From assembly GCF_001613085.1 (NCBI RefSeq), contig NZ_BDBR01000015.1:1-64000 (forward strand): DNA of 64,000 bases, written 5' to 3'. The translations under genes were made by a program, and so were the position numbers. The notes under the pieces were generated by a model. It searched no databases, was not told the DNA's origin, and worked only from the letters and a program-made list of their open reading frames with translations. Positions 51,088 to 60,600 of the stretch are shown one piece after another. The stretch's first letter is position 1. The number at the start of each line of letters is the position of its first letter. This stretch comes from Nocardia salmonicida NBRC 13393 (GTDB lineage: Bacteria > Actinomycetota > Actinomycetes > Mycobacteriales > Mycobacteriaceae).

Positions 51088-51570
51088 CTATCGACCGTTG
51101 ACAGTTCGGACAAGCTCGGCCCAACTGACCGCTGCGGCATCGACTTCGGCCCACGCTGAGCGCTTCTCTGCGTCGGTGGCCGGGGTGGCAGGTGCTATTC
51201 GGTGATCGGCTGGCAGAGACAGGTGCTCGGCGCGCAAGTACGCGGCGGCGAGCGCGTCGATGGATTCGCCGGGAGATCGGAGGCCTGCTGCGGCGAGCGG
51301 ACCGTCGAGGACGTGGAGTTCGGTCCAGTCGTCGATCGCACGGACCAGCTCGGCGCGGCGGACGGTGATCGCCGGGAGCCGGTCCGGGGTGATGACGGCT
51401 TGCCGATGCAAGGTCATCGTCTGGCTTGCCCACTGGCAGATCAGGTGATCACCGCGGTGATACCCGGCAGCGCCTTGGAAGGACTCGATGACGTCGGCCG
51501 CCGGCGGCAGCAGTGCGTAGGGCGCGGACGGCGTGGTGGTCGAGTTGGTGCCGAGGGCCGTCGAGGTCAC
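51088..51570 (-). CDS. DUF4254-family protein
   Basis: ATG at 51570 overlaps the upstream stop (ATGA). 160 residues: LLPPAADVIESFQGAAGYHRGDHLICQWA (in part), RRAELVRAIDDWTELHV and SIDALAAAYLRAEHL. The R-x-x-L-V-x-x-I-D-x-W signature is intact. It ends a four-gene leftward operon starting near 52910. The gap 50828-51087 holds no clear gene. Confidence 0.62.
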   Translation of the reverse strand: MTSTALGTNSTTTPSAPYALLPPAADVIESFQGAAGYHRGDHLICQWASQTMTLHRQAVITPDRLPAITVRRAELVRAIDDWTELHVLDGPLAAAGLRSPGESIDALAAAYLRAEHLSLPADHRIAPATPATDAEKRSAWAEVDAAAVSWAELVRTVNGR

Positions 51571-51755
51571 AGGAACAGTCCTAGGCAGGGAAGTGTCTTC
51601 TGGTCGGCGTGGACGTGGTCGTCGACGACGACGACCGCCAGGCGGGCTCGGTTGGCTTCGTCAGCGAATTCCCTTGCTGCGGCGGCGGGTGCGCGGTAAT
51701 CCAGCACAGGGAAGCCGTCGAAGGCCACGGCTAGGTGTAGCTCGGTCGCTTCCAT
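51567..51755 (-). CDS. Small uncharacterised protein, 62 aa
   Basis: ATG at 51755 shares one base with the upstream stop (TGATG), and its stop overlaps the DUF4254 start. The 62 residues (ATELHLAVAFDGFPVLDY, then RLAVVVVDDHVHAD) are alpha/beta-like with no recognised family. The overlaps on both sides and codon bias support translation. Confidence 0.5.
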   Translation of the reverse strand: MEATELHLAVAFDGFPVLDYRAPAAAAREFADEANRARLAVVVVDDHVHADQKTLPCLGLFL

Positions 51756-52705
51756 CACCGCTGCCCCACGCTCATGTCGTAGTACTGGCGCACGGCCGCG
51801 CCAAGGCGGTCGTCGTGTGTGCTGTGGCTGGGGCCTAGAGCCAGTTCGCAGCGGGTGAGGGTGCCGGTTCCGGATGCGGCGGGCTCGCGCGTGAGGGAAT
51901 GGGAGTGTTCGCCGCAGGCCGCGCGCAGCGCCTCGCTGATCGGCACCGTGCTGATGTCGCGGGTCTCCTCGACCTCGACGAGGAGCACGGCAGCGCCCGG
52001 TGGAACGATCAGCCGGATAAGTGCACGCTCGGAGAGGGTTTCGGTGTTGCCGCGCCAGTATTGTTCGACGTCGCCGACGACCTCGGCCAGTACGGTGGTG
52101 ACGATCTCGATCAAGGCATGGAGTTCTGCGCGGCGCAGTGCTTCGGTGGCCGCGTGTTGTGCGGGGACGGTGGCGAGTCCGAACGGGGTGACCTTGTGCT
52201 CGAGGAGGAGTCCGGTCTGCAGGCCGGATGGTGCCACCGGATGGTGTCGAAATCGGTGCCCGGCGTCCTGGCCACCGGTGTCGAGCCACATCACCCGTGC
52301 GCCGAGGGTCGACAGCAGTTGCACGACGGTTTCGGGTTCGATGCCCAGGCCGTCGAAGTGGTCGAGGGAATGGACCAGGACCTTCGAGTTCGGTGTCGTG
52401 CGCACCGCCGCGATGAGCCGCCACAGCGCAACGCTCGGGGGCGGCATCGTGAGGATCTGCTGGAGGTCGATCCGGTTGTGCCGCGCGATCGACCGGATCA
52501 GCGCGACGAGATCCAGGCCGCAGTGGCGAGCGGCCTTGTCGATCAACGACCACAGGTAGCCGACCGGAGACGGCCGCTCGTAGTAGATGCGGTTGGCGAT
52601 GGTCGTGTCGTAGATCGCGGCGACCTCGCGCATCCGGGCCTCGATTGCGGCCATTTCTCCTGCGGTCCGGGCAATTTGGATGTAGCCATAGACGGGTTCA
52701 GTCAT
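51755..52705 (-). CDS. Protein with degenerate resolvase-like N-terminal domain
   Basis: ATG at 52705; 316 residues. The N-terminus (VYGYIQIARTAGEMAAIEARMREVA) mirrors the YGYIRVS...L..Q...L...A opening of serine recombinases, and VLVHSLDHFDGLGIEPETVVQLLSTLGARV mirrors their helix E region, but the catalytic Ser of RVS is replaced (QIA). The C-terminal 150 residues (LIRLIVPPGAAVLLVEVEET, RCELALGPSHSTHDDRLGAAV) are not recognised. Recombination activity is unlikely. It might be a regulatory or structural derivative. Overlaps the genes on both sides. Confidence 0.5.
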   Translation of the reverse strand: MTEPVYGYIQIARTAGEMAAIEARMREVAAIYDTTIANRIYYERPSPVGYLWSLIDKAARHCGLDLVALIRSIARHNRIDLQQILTMPPPSVALWRLIAAVRTTPNSKVLVHSLDHFDGLGIEPETVVQLLSTLGARVMWLDTGGQDAGHRFRHHPVAPSGLQTGLLLEHKVTPFGLATVPAQHAATEALRRAELHALIEIVTTVLAEVVGDVEQYWRGNTETLSERALIRLIVPPGAAVLLVEVEETRDISTVPISEALRAACGEHSHSLTREPAASGTGTLTRCELALGPSHSTHDDRLGAAVRQYYDMSVGQR

Positions 52706-52910
52706 CGTCGCCGTCCTCGGTCGCCGAGAGATAAGCGCTGGCGGCGACGAACGCGACGCACCCGTACGCGTGGGCAACGTGGCGTCGCAACAGCGCGCGG
52801 GCCGAGTGCCAGGTGAGTTGGTCCGGATCGGCCGCGCACTCGGCCATTCGGCCGCTCGCGGCGGCCGGACTGAGGGCTGCACTTCGGCTGTTGCCCATGA
52901 CGGCGGTCAT
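52698..52910 (-). CDS. Small uncharacterised protein, 70 aa
   Basis: ATG at 52910 (52973 also open); overlaps the next gene by 8 bases. It contains MAECAADPDQLTWHSARALLRRHVAHAYGCVAFVAASAYL (cited in parts), with a mildly hydrophobic helix near the end and an acidic tail (ATEDGDDD). It is the first gene of the operon behind the two operator-like palindromes at 52996-53036. Confidence 0.45.
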   Translation of the reverse strand: MTAVMGNSRSAALSPAAASGRMAECAADPDQLTWHSARALLRRHVAHAYGCVAFVAASAYLSATEDGDDD

Positions 52911-52995
52911 CGCGACCGCCCGGGAATCGGATTCATACGCACTGGCCCCTCCGGAGCGTCTGGGTACCGACAAGACGTCCAGCAGGGCGCCTCCT

Positions 52996-53036
52996 AGTGG
53001 ACTATGCCACTTGAAAGGCTAGTGGCATAGGCCACT
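52996..53036. promoter_or_regulatory. Two 16-bp operator-like sites before the leftward operon
   Basis: AGTGGACTATGCCACT (52996-53011) and AGTGGCATAGGCCACT (53021-53036), 25 bases apart centre to centre. Each has AGTGG/CCACT arms. The consensus AGTGGNNTANGCCACT recurs on the other side of the GntR gene, so GntR is the likely binder. Confidence 0.62.
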
Positions 53037-53057
53037 TGCGAGAAGTGTGGAAATTTT

Positions 53058-53816
53058 TCAGGAGTTCGGTCGGAGGGTGATCGGGTATTCCTGCCGGAAC
53101 GCCCAGGTCCCCGGCGGATAGATCGCCTCGTCAACTTGTAAAGGCGTCTCGCCAGGCCCATAGGCCACCAGCCAGTACACCAGCACCGCCGAGCCTGCAT
53201 CCAGCTCCAGGTCTGCGCACTCGGTCTCGGTCGCAAGCCGGGCACTGACCTGGTCGCGGGCGAAACTGGCGCGCAGATCGAGGGTTTCGGCTAGGTAGCG
53301 CAGCGTCCCGCCGCGGAGGCGTTCGGCCACCAGCAGCGATGGGGCTTTCTCCGCCAGATCGGCCGGAAACCAGCTCGTGGAGAACTCGATCGGTCCACGG
53401 TGCTCGTTGGTGATGACCCGGCACCGGCGCACGACCGCAGAGCCCGGCTCGACACCGAGTGCAAGGGCGACATCTTCGGGCGCTTCCACCACTCCGACGA
53501 ATGGGAACTCGACGGTCTCTGCATCGCTGTACATCGTGCCGAGCGCTGCCGCGCGGTCGTAGCGCTCACGCGCGCGGGGCGCCGCCGAGACATCGCGAAC
53601 GACCGTCCCTGAGCCCACCCGGGATTCGACGAGTTGCTGGCGGCGGAGAACGGTGACCGCGCTCGATGCTGTCGGGCGCGAGACTCCCCAGTGTTTGGCT
53701 AGTTCCCGTTCGGAGGGAATCTTGTCGCCCGGACGCAGGTCACCGCGCACTATCTGATCGCGCAGATCGTTGGCGATCTGCTGGTACGGCGGCGGCTGCT
53801 GCTTGATCTTCGACAC
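53058..53816 (-). CDS. GntR/HutC-family transcriptional regulator
   Basis: ATG at 53816; 252 residues. The N-terminal GntR winged helix is textbook: PPPYQQIANDLRDQIVRGDL, PGDKIPSERELAKHWGVSR and PTASSAVTVLRRQQLV (residues 7-60). The C-terminal UTRA domain carries a small-molecule pocket (EFPFVGVVEAPEDVALALGVEPGS in part, WFPADLAEKAPSLLVAERLRGGTL in part, VLVYWLVAYGP). HutC-type proteins are also known as plasmid transfer/copy regulators (KorSA, TraR) in actinobacteria. Matching operator candidates flank the gene on both sides. Confidence 0.9.
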   Translation of the reverse strand: MSKIKQQPPPYQQIANDLRDQIVRGDLRPGDKIPSERELAKHWGVSRPTASSAVTVLRRQQLVESRVGSGTVVRDVSAAPRARERYDRAAALGTMYSDAETVEFPFVGVVEAPEDVALALGVEPGSAVVRRCRVITNEHRGPIEFSTSWFPADLAEKAPSLLVAERLRGGTLRYLAETLDLRASFARDQVSARLATETECADLELDAGSAVLVYWLVAYGPGETPLQVDEAIYPPGTWAFRQEYPITLRPNS

Positions 53817-53839
53817 TGGGCTCGTCTCCTCGGTCGTTC

Positions 53840-53902
53840 AAGTAGCCTATGTCCCGGATCGTAGGCATAGGCCACTAGCCACATTAGCCACTTTCAAGGC
53901 GA
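53840..53902. promoter_or_regulatory. Operator-like sites between gntR and the DUF1152 gene
   Basis: Contains AGTAGCCTATGTCC (from 53841), GGCATAGGCCACT (53864-53876) and a CCACATTAGCCACT half-site variant (from 53879). The middle string is identical to 13 bases of the site at 53021-53036. It would let GntR control itself and the divergent DUF1152 gene. Confidence 0.55.
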
Positions 53903-53919
53903 AGGACAGCAGGCGATAG

Positions 53920-55029
53920 ATGAGAACCGCGGTGATGTTCGCAGCCGGGGGAGGTGGCGACGCTGTCACCGCCACCATGCTGGCCCGCGCGTTATCCAGC
54001 GAGATCACCGTCACGGCGATCATGAGCTGGTCATGGGACCGGCTGCTGGTCGACCCGCTGCCGGGCCCGCGCAGCGCCGACGACTTCCACGGGCTGATCG
54101 CCCATGGCGATGGACTCCACCAAGTTCCGTCCACCGCGACGTTGACCACAGGCGGAGAGTCCACCCTCCCACGGCTCGCAAGCCACCTGGACCCAATGCC
54201 GCTGCTGTTGGCTGATCCTCGGGCCGGCGCATTCGGACTCAGCCGACAACTCCAAAGGGCGGCCGACGTGTTCAGCGCCGACTTGATCGTGGTGGTCGAT
54301 GCCGGCGGCGACATCTTGGCGGCCGGTGACGAACCTGGCCTCCGCAGTCCACTGGCTGATTCGCTGGCGCTGGCCGCAGCGGTGAGGTCGACGCTGCCGA
54401 CCCATGTATTGGTCACTGGGTTGGGGCTCGACGGAGAACTGACCGTCGCCGAGCTCGATCAGCGGCTTGTCGACCTCGACGCACACGAACTGAGTTCGCT
54501 GGGTCCCAGGGAAGTGGTTGGCCTGGAGAGTATTTGGGCCTGGCATCCATCGGAGGCGAATGCCTTGCTGGCGCTGGCTGCATCGGGTTGGCGGGGACGA
54601 GTCGAGTCCCAACGCGAGACCACGATCTCCGTCGACTCCCAGTGCACCGCGGTATTCCGCGTGGACCCCGCCCGCCTCACCAGCAACTCCATCGCGAAGA
54701 GCCTGACCGACACAACCAGTCTCGACAGCGCAGAACAGGCGGTGCGACGGCTCCGCGGGTTCAGCGACATCGACATCGAACGCCGCCGACTCCATACCCG
54801 CAGTCAGCCGCAGCATCCAGGCGCGGAAGCCATCGCCCATCTGGATCTCTATGCGGCAGCCGCAGTGAACCGGGGCATCGATGCATTGACCACCCGTCGG
54901 GTTCTGGAGCTCAGCGCGGCGACTGATTCGCAGTCGACGCTAGCGTTGCGTCAGCTACTGGAACACCACCGGCCCAACAACTTTCGCCCGCCTCTCTATC
55001 TGACATCGAGTTCGGATCTGCGGCGGTAA
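53920..55029 (+). CDS. DUF1152-family protein
   Basis: ATG at 53920 after AAGGAC; 369 residues. The start MFAAGGGGDAVTATMLARAL gives the Gly-rich loop characteristic of DUF1152, followed by WDRLLVDPLPGPRS, ADLIVVVDAGGDILAAGDEPGLRSPLADS (in part) and VTGLGLDGELTV. The protein is predicted to be cytosolic with a Rossmann-like nucleotide or sugar-binding fold. Function unknown. It is the divergent neighbour of gntR. Confidence 0.75.
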   Translation: MRTAVMFAAGGGGDAVTATMLARALSSEITVTAIMSWSWDRLLVDPLPGPRSADDFHGLIAHGDGLHQVPSTATLTTGGESTLPRLASHLDPMPLLLADPRAGAFGLSRQLQRAADVFSADLIVVVDAGGDILAAGDEPGLRSPLADSLALAAAVRSTLPTHVLVTGLGLDGELTVAELDQRLVDLDAHELSSLGPREVVGLESIWAWHPSEANALLALAASGWRGRVESQRETTISVDSQCTAVFRVDPARLTSNSIAKSLTDTTSLDSAEQAVRRLRGFSDIDIERRRLHTRSQPQHPGAEAIAHLDLYAAAAVNRGIDALTTRRVLELSAATDSQSTLALRQLLEHHRPNNFRPPLYLTSSSDLRR

Positions 55030-55143
55030 AGCTGCTTGCGCAGATTTGAAACACCGCGTGCTCACGCTGCGCCGATTACCGTGGCCTCTGGCGGCCGAGC
55101 AGGAGCGGGCCGTTGACCGCGGCGAGGGATCAGCAGGCGAGGA

Positions 55144-56217
55144 GTGGCGAGGGTGGTCGCGAGGCAAGTGGCGGTCTGCGGACCGCGCGATTGCAAGGAC
55201 ATCGACGCCGAGCGCGCCGAAGAAGTCGGTCGCCTCCTCGCGGAAGCGGGTGTGACCGTGCTGTGCGGCGGCGGCCGCGGCGTGATGGCGGCGGTGGCCA
55301 GTGGTGCCACTGCCGCAGGAGGCGTTGTGGTCGGCATCCGACCCGACACCGACCGCGAAGCGATCTGCGACGGGCTGTCGGTGGTGATCTGGACGGGTAT
55401 GGGCGAGGCTCGAAACTCGATCATCATCGAGTCCGCCGACGCAGTAATCGTCATCGGTGGCTCCCCGGGGACACTGTCCGAACTCGCCCTGGCCAACCGT
55501 CGCGGCGGAATACCGGTCGTCCAGCTAGGGGGCTGGGAAGTCCTCGAAGACGGAAAGCCTGTCGACCTCGGCGCGGTCGCCACCACCGCTGCCGAAGCTG
55601 TAGCCGCGGCCCTGGCCGGAAATGCTGCCACCAATATCGACTTGGCCGAGTTGCAGTTCCAGCGCTACGACGCGGCTGGCGCCCGAGCACACCGTGACCT
55701 CGTCGAGGACATTTTCCGCCGCAGCTACAGCGCCGAGATCGCCGCCGAGGTGGCATTCGAAGACCCGGACGCGTTCATGGCTCGATTCGACGCGTACACC
55801 TCAGGCGACAACGCAGCAGGATTCGATCTGATCATCGCCACACACGACGGAAAGGCAGTCGGCCAGACCTGGGGATGGCCACTGGGCCCGACAACACGGT
55901 GGTGGGAGGGCCTGCAACTCGACAACGCTGCCGCCGGCGACCATGATGCGTTCGTCGCGGAGAATTGGCGCCGAACCTTCGCCCTCAGCGAGATCATGGT
56001 CGACACCGCATACGCCCGCCGCGGCATCGGGAGATCCCTGCACAACGAGCTGCTGGTCAACCGCACCGAGCCACGTGGCACGCTCCTGGTCGACCCCAAC
56101 AACTCTGGCCCGTACGCGGCGTACAGGTCGTGGGGGTGGCGCAAGGTCGGCACGCTGACCCCTCACTGGCCGAATTCGCCGACCTTCGACGTACTGATCC
56201 GTTCACTCAGCACGTAG
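55144..56217 (+). CDS. SLOG (LOG/LDcluster4-like)-GNAT fusion protein
   Basis: GTG at 55144; 357 residues. Residues about 5-155 are a Rossmann-like SLOG/LOG domain: VAVCGPRDC, VLCGGGRGVMAAVASGA, GMGEARNSIIIESADAVIVIGG with SPGTLSELAL. This resembles the TIGR00725 lysine decarboxylase-like cluster; relatives bind nucleotides, some hydrolyse nucleotide 5'-monophosphates. Residues about 165-355 are a GNAT acetyltransferase with SEIMVDTAYARRGIGRSLHNELL as acetyl-CoA loop and DPNNSGPYAAYRSWGWRKVG. Both domains are intact in one chain. The fusion suggests acetylation tied to a nucleotide or its product. It is 114 bases behind the DUF1152 gene. Confidence 0.8.
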   Translation: MARVVARQVAVCGPRDCKDIDAERAEEVGRLLAEAGVTVLCGGGRGVMAAVASGATAAGGVVVGIRPDTDREAICDGLSVVIWTGMGEARNSIIIESADAVIVIGGSPGTLSELALANRRGGIPVVQLGGWEVLEDGKPVDLGAVATTAAEAVAAALAGNAATNIDLAELQFQRYDAAGARAHRDLVEDIFRRSYSAEIAAEVAFEDPDAFMARFDAYTSGDNAAGFDLIIATHDGKAVGQTWGWPLGPTTRWWEGLQLDNAAAGDHDAFVAENWRRTFALSEIMVDTAYARRGIGRSLHNELLVNRTEPRGTLLVDPNNSGPYAAYRSWGWRKVGTLTPHWPNSPTFDVLIRSLST

Positions 56218-56580
56218 ACCCTTCGTGCATACCTTCGCCCATCGAATCGGGCAGGGGGGACGTGGCATCTGCGCTGTTCAGGGCATGATCCGCGTATGCA
56301 GGGGACTGCAGCGTCGGCTTCGGATGCGAAGGTCGGCTTCTTTCGCGGGTTGTGATGCGGATCGTGGCGCCGGCGGGATAGGTGCGCTCGCGTGCCGGAA
56401 TCGGTACCTGGCAACGGAGAAGGTGCAAGCCTGGCTGCTCGGATCCGGGGTCATCGACGATCCATCGCAGGAAGCGGCTATCGGCGAGGCCTTGAGCTCC
56501 GGGGTAACCCTGCGTCGTCGACGCGTGCGCTCTCAATACCTGTGTTCGTCGCCGGTTCGCGGGTGAAGGAGACTCAGCGC
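56218..56580. other. Gap of 363 bases without a supported gene
   Basis: Open frames exist on both strands, but none has convincing codon bias or recognisable motifs. A GAAGGAG ribosome site at its right end serves the next gene. The promoter of the HTH gene is probably here. Confidence 0.5.
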
Positions 56581-57099
56581 GTGACAACCTTGCGCGAATT
56601 GCTCCAACGCGCCGCAGACCGCGGCTTGTCCACCCGAGCCATGGAAGCTGCCGTTGAACGGGTAGCGACGACATCCGGCACACGCATGCGGCTCAACCGA
56701 GGTACCGCCTCACAGATCCTGTCCGGCAAGTACAAGTCCAAGCCGTCAGACTCCACGATCCGTGCCATCGCCCACCTGGCCGGTGTGCCCGACCTGGTCG
56801 CGTTCGCAGCGGCCGATCAGCCAGCACCCGACACGCTCGCCTTCCGTGCCGAGATCCCCAGCGAAGCCGACAAGCTCTCACCCCGCCGTCGGCGGATCGC
56901 CATCGACGTGATCCGCAGCCTGATCGAGGCGCAACAGCTCGAGCACCAGTTAGCTGAGGGCATACGGATCACCGCAAGCATGTCGCCCGATGAAGCCCGT
57001 GCCGCCATGTACCGAGTAGCCGAGATCTTCCCCGGTCTGGTCGAGGTCGTCGAGCACCGCTCGGGTGGTCGCGATGTAGTGCTCGGCTTCGACAGGTGA
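56581..57099 (+). CDS. Helix-turn-helix (XRE-like) regulator
   Basis: GTG at 56581 behind GAAGGAG; 172 residues. The N-terminal 75 residues hold an XRE-like DNA-binding fold (LRELLQRAADRGLSTRAME, then RGTASQILSGKYKSKPSDST and IRAIAHLAGV). The C-terminus (LSPRRRRIAIDVIRSLIEAQQLEHQL in part) is helical and ends with VVLGFDR. Its position, upstream of the tap operon and separated only by a small opposing gene, makes it a candidate replication-module regulator. Confidence 0.72.
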   Translation: MTTLRELLQRAADRGLSTRAMEAAVERVATTSGTRMRLNRGTASQILSGKYKSKPSDSTIRAIAHLAGVPDLVAFAAADQPAPDTLAFRAEIPSEADKLSPRRRRIAIDVIRSLIEAQQLEHQLAEGIRITASMSPDEARAAMYRVAEIFPGLVEVVEHRSGGRDVVLGFDR

Positions 57100-57120
57100 A
57101 GACCGCAAGTGCGTTGGTGC

Positions 57121-57387
57121 CTATGTCCCAGGCGGCCGACCTACCGGCGGCCGATTGGCCCAGAATCTGTCGAAGGTGTGAGGGTCGAAGACTTCCGCGA
57201 TGTCGCCGGGATTCAACGGCGTAGGCGGCGGATCGAAGCCTTCCGGGTTCTCATCGTGTGCCTTCTTGGCTGCCTGTAGGGCAAGGGTGATCGCGGCCCG
57301 GGAGACGTTGTAGCGACGCGCGAGACCCGCGCGGCTGAGTGGGATCCAGGCCTCCGGTGCAGGTGATGTGCTCTCGGGCTCGGTCAT
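57121..57387 (-). CDS. Small helix-turn-helix-like protein, 88 aa
   Basis: ATG at 57387 has GGAGAG upstream; ATG 57462 would add 25 residues. The product contains WIPLSRAGLARRYNVSRAAI TLALQAAKKAHDENP as a likely helix-turn-helix, then a Pro-rich tail (PPPTPLNPGDIAEVFDPH). It is convergent with the upstream regulator (21 bases apart) and divergent from tap. It may regulate the tap promoter. Confidence 0.5.
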   Translation of the reverse strand: MTEPESTSPAPEAWIPLSRAGLARRYNVSRAAITLALQAAKKAHDENPEGFDPPPTPLNPGDIAEVFDPHTFDRFWANRPPVGRPPGT

Positions 57388-57517
57388 CGACTCTCCGAAT
57401 TCTGGATCGAGGTGATCTTCAGCGTCTGACGGACGTGGACTGGTGGGGTCGTATAAGTACACATGACCGGGTTGCCCCGGCAGCGGAAAGGTGGGGCGGG
57501 TTCGACACTGGCCCCCA

Positions 57518-57568
57518 CAACACGCTACCTAAATACTTAACATGTGTTTTGAATTTGATGTAGTGTTG
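57518..57568. promoter_or_regulatory. A/T-rich promoter region with imperfect inverted repeat
   Basis: CAACACGCTAC (57518-57528) and GTAGTGTTG (57560-57568) flank an unusually A/T-rich centre (AAATACTTAACATG at 57531-57544 and TTTTGAATTTGATG). In a high-GC replicon this marks a likely operator/promoter for the tap operon, about 100 bases upstream of its start. Confidence 0.45.
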
Positions 57569-57669
57569 CCCGTAGATGCTCCGCTTGCCGGCAGTGTCGG
57601 CGTAGGCCGATAGGTTCTCCGTAGCAGCGCATCTGACCAAAGATCCCCTCGACCGAATCGGACTGGACG

Positions 57670-60600
57670 ATGACCACTCCGCACCACGCAGACGCCGACC
57701 AGCATGCTGTCCTGGTTGCTGCGGATCAGTCGCTCACCCCATCGGGATGTCGCCTTACTGGACCGGTAGACAGCGCGGAGAAGCTCGGCGAGCTCATCGC
57801 CTGGGTGCGCCGCCGGGGCGGCCTCCAGCCCATTGGCACCCAGCTTCCTCAGGTATGGATCCTCGACGTCGAGGCGTGCGCTGCCCTCGATTGGGCACCA
57901 GCTGGCGAAAACGCGCCCTTGTCCCGTACCGACCTAACGCGGCGGGTCGCGGCCTCTGCTGCCGCCCTCATCGAGCGTGGATGGGCATTGTCTGGTGCGG
58001 GATCGCGAGTCCGACTCGCGCACAAGGACATCGGTGAGTTCGATGTCATCATCGCTCCTTTCGCTGACGTTCTCATGCCGCCTGAAGCCTCGGCGGGCGA
58101 AGTTGGCCGCATCTTGTCGCAGTGGGCAGCGCGATTCGGTGTCCTGCCCGGTATGGACGGGGCCGAGTGCGGCGCGGCGATCGAGAACCGCATCCGCCGA
58201 GCCAAGACCAAGGGGTTGGTGGTGCGCGATCCCGGTGCCGTGCCTTCCATCGTGGGCGATCTGGCCACAGGTGCCGGGCCCGCGTGGTCGCGGCCTCTTC
58301 TCGTGGAGGACATCGACGATCCAGGGGCTGAGTTCCTGGTCGAGCTCAACCAGCTTGCCGGACCGCTGGCCTCCGCGGGAATGCTCGCCCTCCCTGCTGG
58401 GGATCCGACGGTGGTATCGGCCGATCATGCCCGTGAGCTCGCGGCCGGCCGCAAACTCCCAGCAGCGTTGTGGCAGATCACCTTGCCTCCAGCCAATGGC
58501 TTGCAGCTTCCCGAGAAGCTTCCGCTGCCCGACCCACGCATGCGTGCCGACGAACCCGTCACGGTCTGGGTCACCACGTCAGGACTGATTGGGCTTTCCA
58601 GCCGGATCTCCGATGGCGGGACCGGCCTGGACATCGCTCAGCTGGGCATCAACGCCGCGGTGACCTGGCCGGAGCAGGGCCGGGCGCTGGCCGCATGGAC
58701 CGACGAACTGCGCGACGCCCGCCACGCGTGGGTCGATGACGTCGCGCTTCTCGACTTCGTTGATGCGACCTGGAGTGGGTATCTCGCCCACCTGGCTTAC
58801 CGGGAGTGCTGGCACGACAAGGGCGGGATGCAGCACCTGCAGCCGGTTTGGCTCGCCGCGATCGTGGAGGAAACGCGATTCCGCGGACGCCGCGCGGCGA
58901 TGGGAATCGCCGACCGCTACCGGGTGTGGCCATTGATGGTTGACGACGTCGCCACCACGTTGGTGTATGCCGTCGCGCCCGGACAGGACCTCTCCGAGCC
59001 AGCGGGCCGACTCGGCAAGCTGAACATGACGGTCCGAGTCGACCTGCCCGACGAAACAATCATGGAATTGTTCCTCGCCGAAGACCGGACCGACACGGTC
59101 ATCACCGCATTGCTCGGCCACGACGATCCGAGCCCCACGCCCGCGCCAACTCACTCAGCCGCTAGGCCCGAGCCTCAGCTCGATGAGTCCACATCTCCCG
59201 CGGCGACCGAGACGGTCTCAGACGACAAGGGGACATGTCATCAGGCCATGTCAGAGGCGGTTTCTAGTTCGGTCGAACCGGATATCGCAGCTGCGGAACC
59301 GGTTCCGGGAACTGGAGGGGCAGCCGAGTCGGCATCGGCCCGGCCGGTGAAGACGATGCGCCGCCCGGAACCTGCGGATGCGGAGTGCTGCTCCGGTCCA
59401 GCTGCCGTCCTCGATGTCGACGGTGCGTGGCTCGGCGACGGAACCCGTATCGACCTCCCCGCTGAGATCGCGCATGTCGGGGACCTGGCGCGGTTTGCGC
59501 AGACGCTGCGCCTCGGGCACCGTATCTCACCCACATTCACAGAATCCGGGCAGATCTGGATCACAAACGAACTGGCAGAACAGTTCGGAATTGACGTTGA
59601 TGCAGTCGGTGCCCGACGCACGCGCGCTGACGACCTGCGCAAGCTCACCGCCGACCTGCCGTTCTTCACCGGCGCCAGGGAAGCGGGTTGGAAGTTCGGC
59701 GGTCAGCGCGATGACGCAACTTCAGGACTGAGCGGCTGGACCCGCGTGTGGCACGACGACGTGCCGACGGTCTGGGTTGTGTTCCTGGCCGGGTTGACCG
59801 ACGACCCCGACACCGACGACCCGGATATGCCTGTCCTGGAAGGTAACCCCGAACCAGCCGTACTGGCCCGTCGCCTCAAGCGGCTCGCCGATACCCTCGG
59901 CTACCCGTACAAGATCTCCGGGCCGACCACCGGCATGGACCTCGTCTTCGAAGCTCGACCGAGCACCTATGGTCCGAAGGAATGGCGCGAGAAGATCTGG
60001 GCACCTTCCACATTCGATCCGCCCGCAGGCGCGGGGATGATCGCCAACGACATCGAATGGACTCGGACCCCCACTCCGGAAGAGTCGACGAGGCGCTGGG
60101 TCCACGCCTACGATCGCGGCGGTTCCTACACCGCGGGCCTTCCCGGGCTGGAACTGCCGATCGGAGCACCGGTCCACCACGACGAGTGGGAGTTCGATCC
60201 GCGAGTGCCGGCCTACATCTTGACCCGCATTCCGCCCGCGCAGACCTGGCTGCTCCCGCACGTGCTCAGCCCGTCCGGTCGCGACTTCGGCGACAGCCCG
60301 CAATGGGTGTGCACCCCGCAGTTCGAACGTGCCCTCGCCCTAGGCTATGAGCTGCCGATCTACGAAGCCTGGGTGTGGCCCGAGCACGGTCGCATCCTGC
60401 GTGACTGGGCGAACAGGTTCTCCCGAGCCGCGAAAGAACTCGATACTGACGACGCCGATGATCAAGCAGTGCGCAAGCACGCCAAGATGATCCGCGTGCG
60501 CGGGTACGGGATGATCGGAAGCCAGCAGCTCATCGGAGACGACGGGAAGCCGCGCTCGCCCTACAGCCGCGAGAAGTGGCTCATGGGAGTCTCCAAGACC

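Noticed and set aside
56225..56566. 113-codon open frame after the SLOG-GNAT gene
   Set aside because: Arg/Cys-rich translation, no ribosome site, no motif; left as intergenic.
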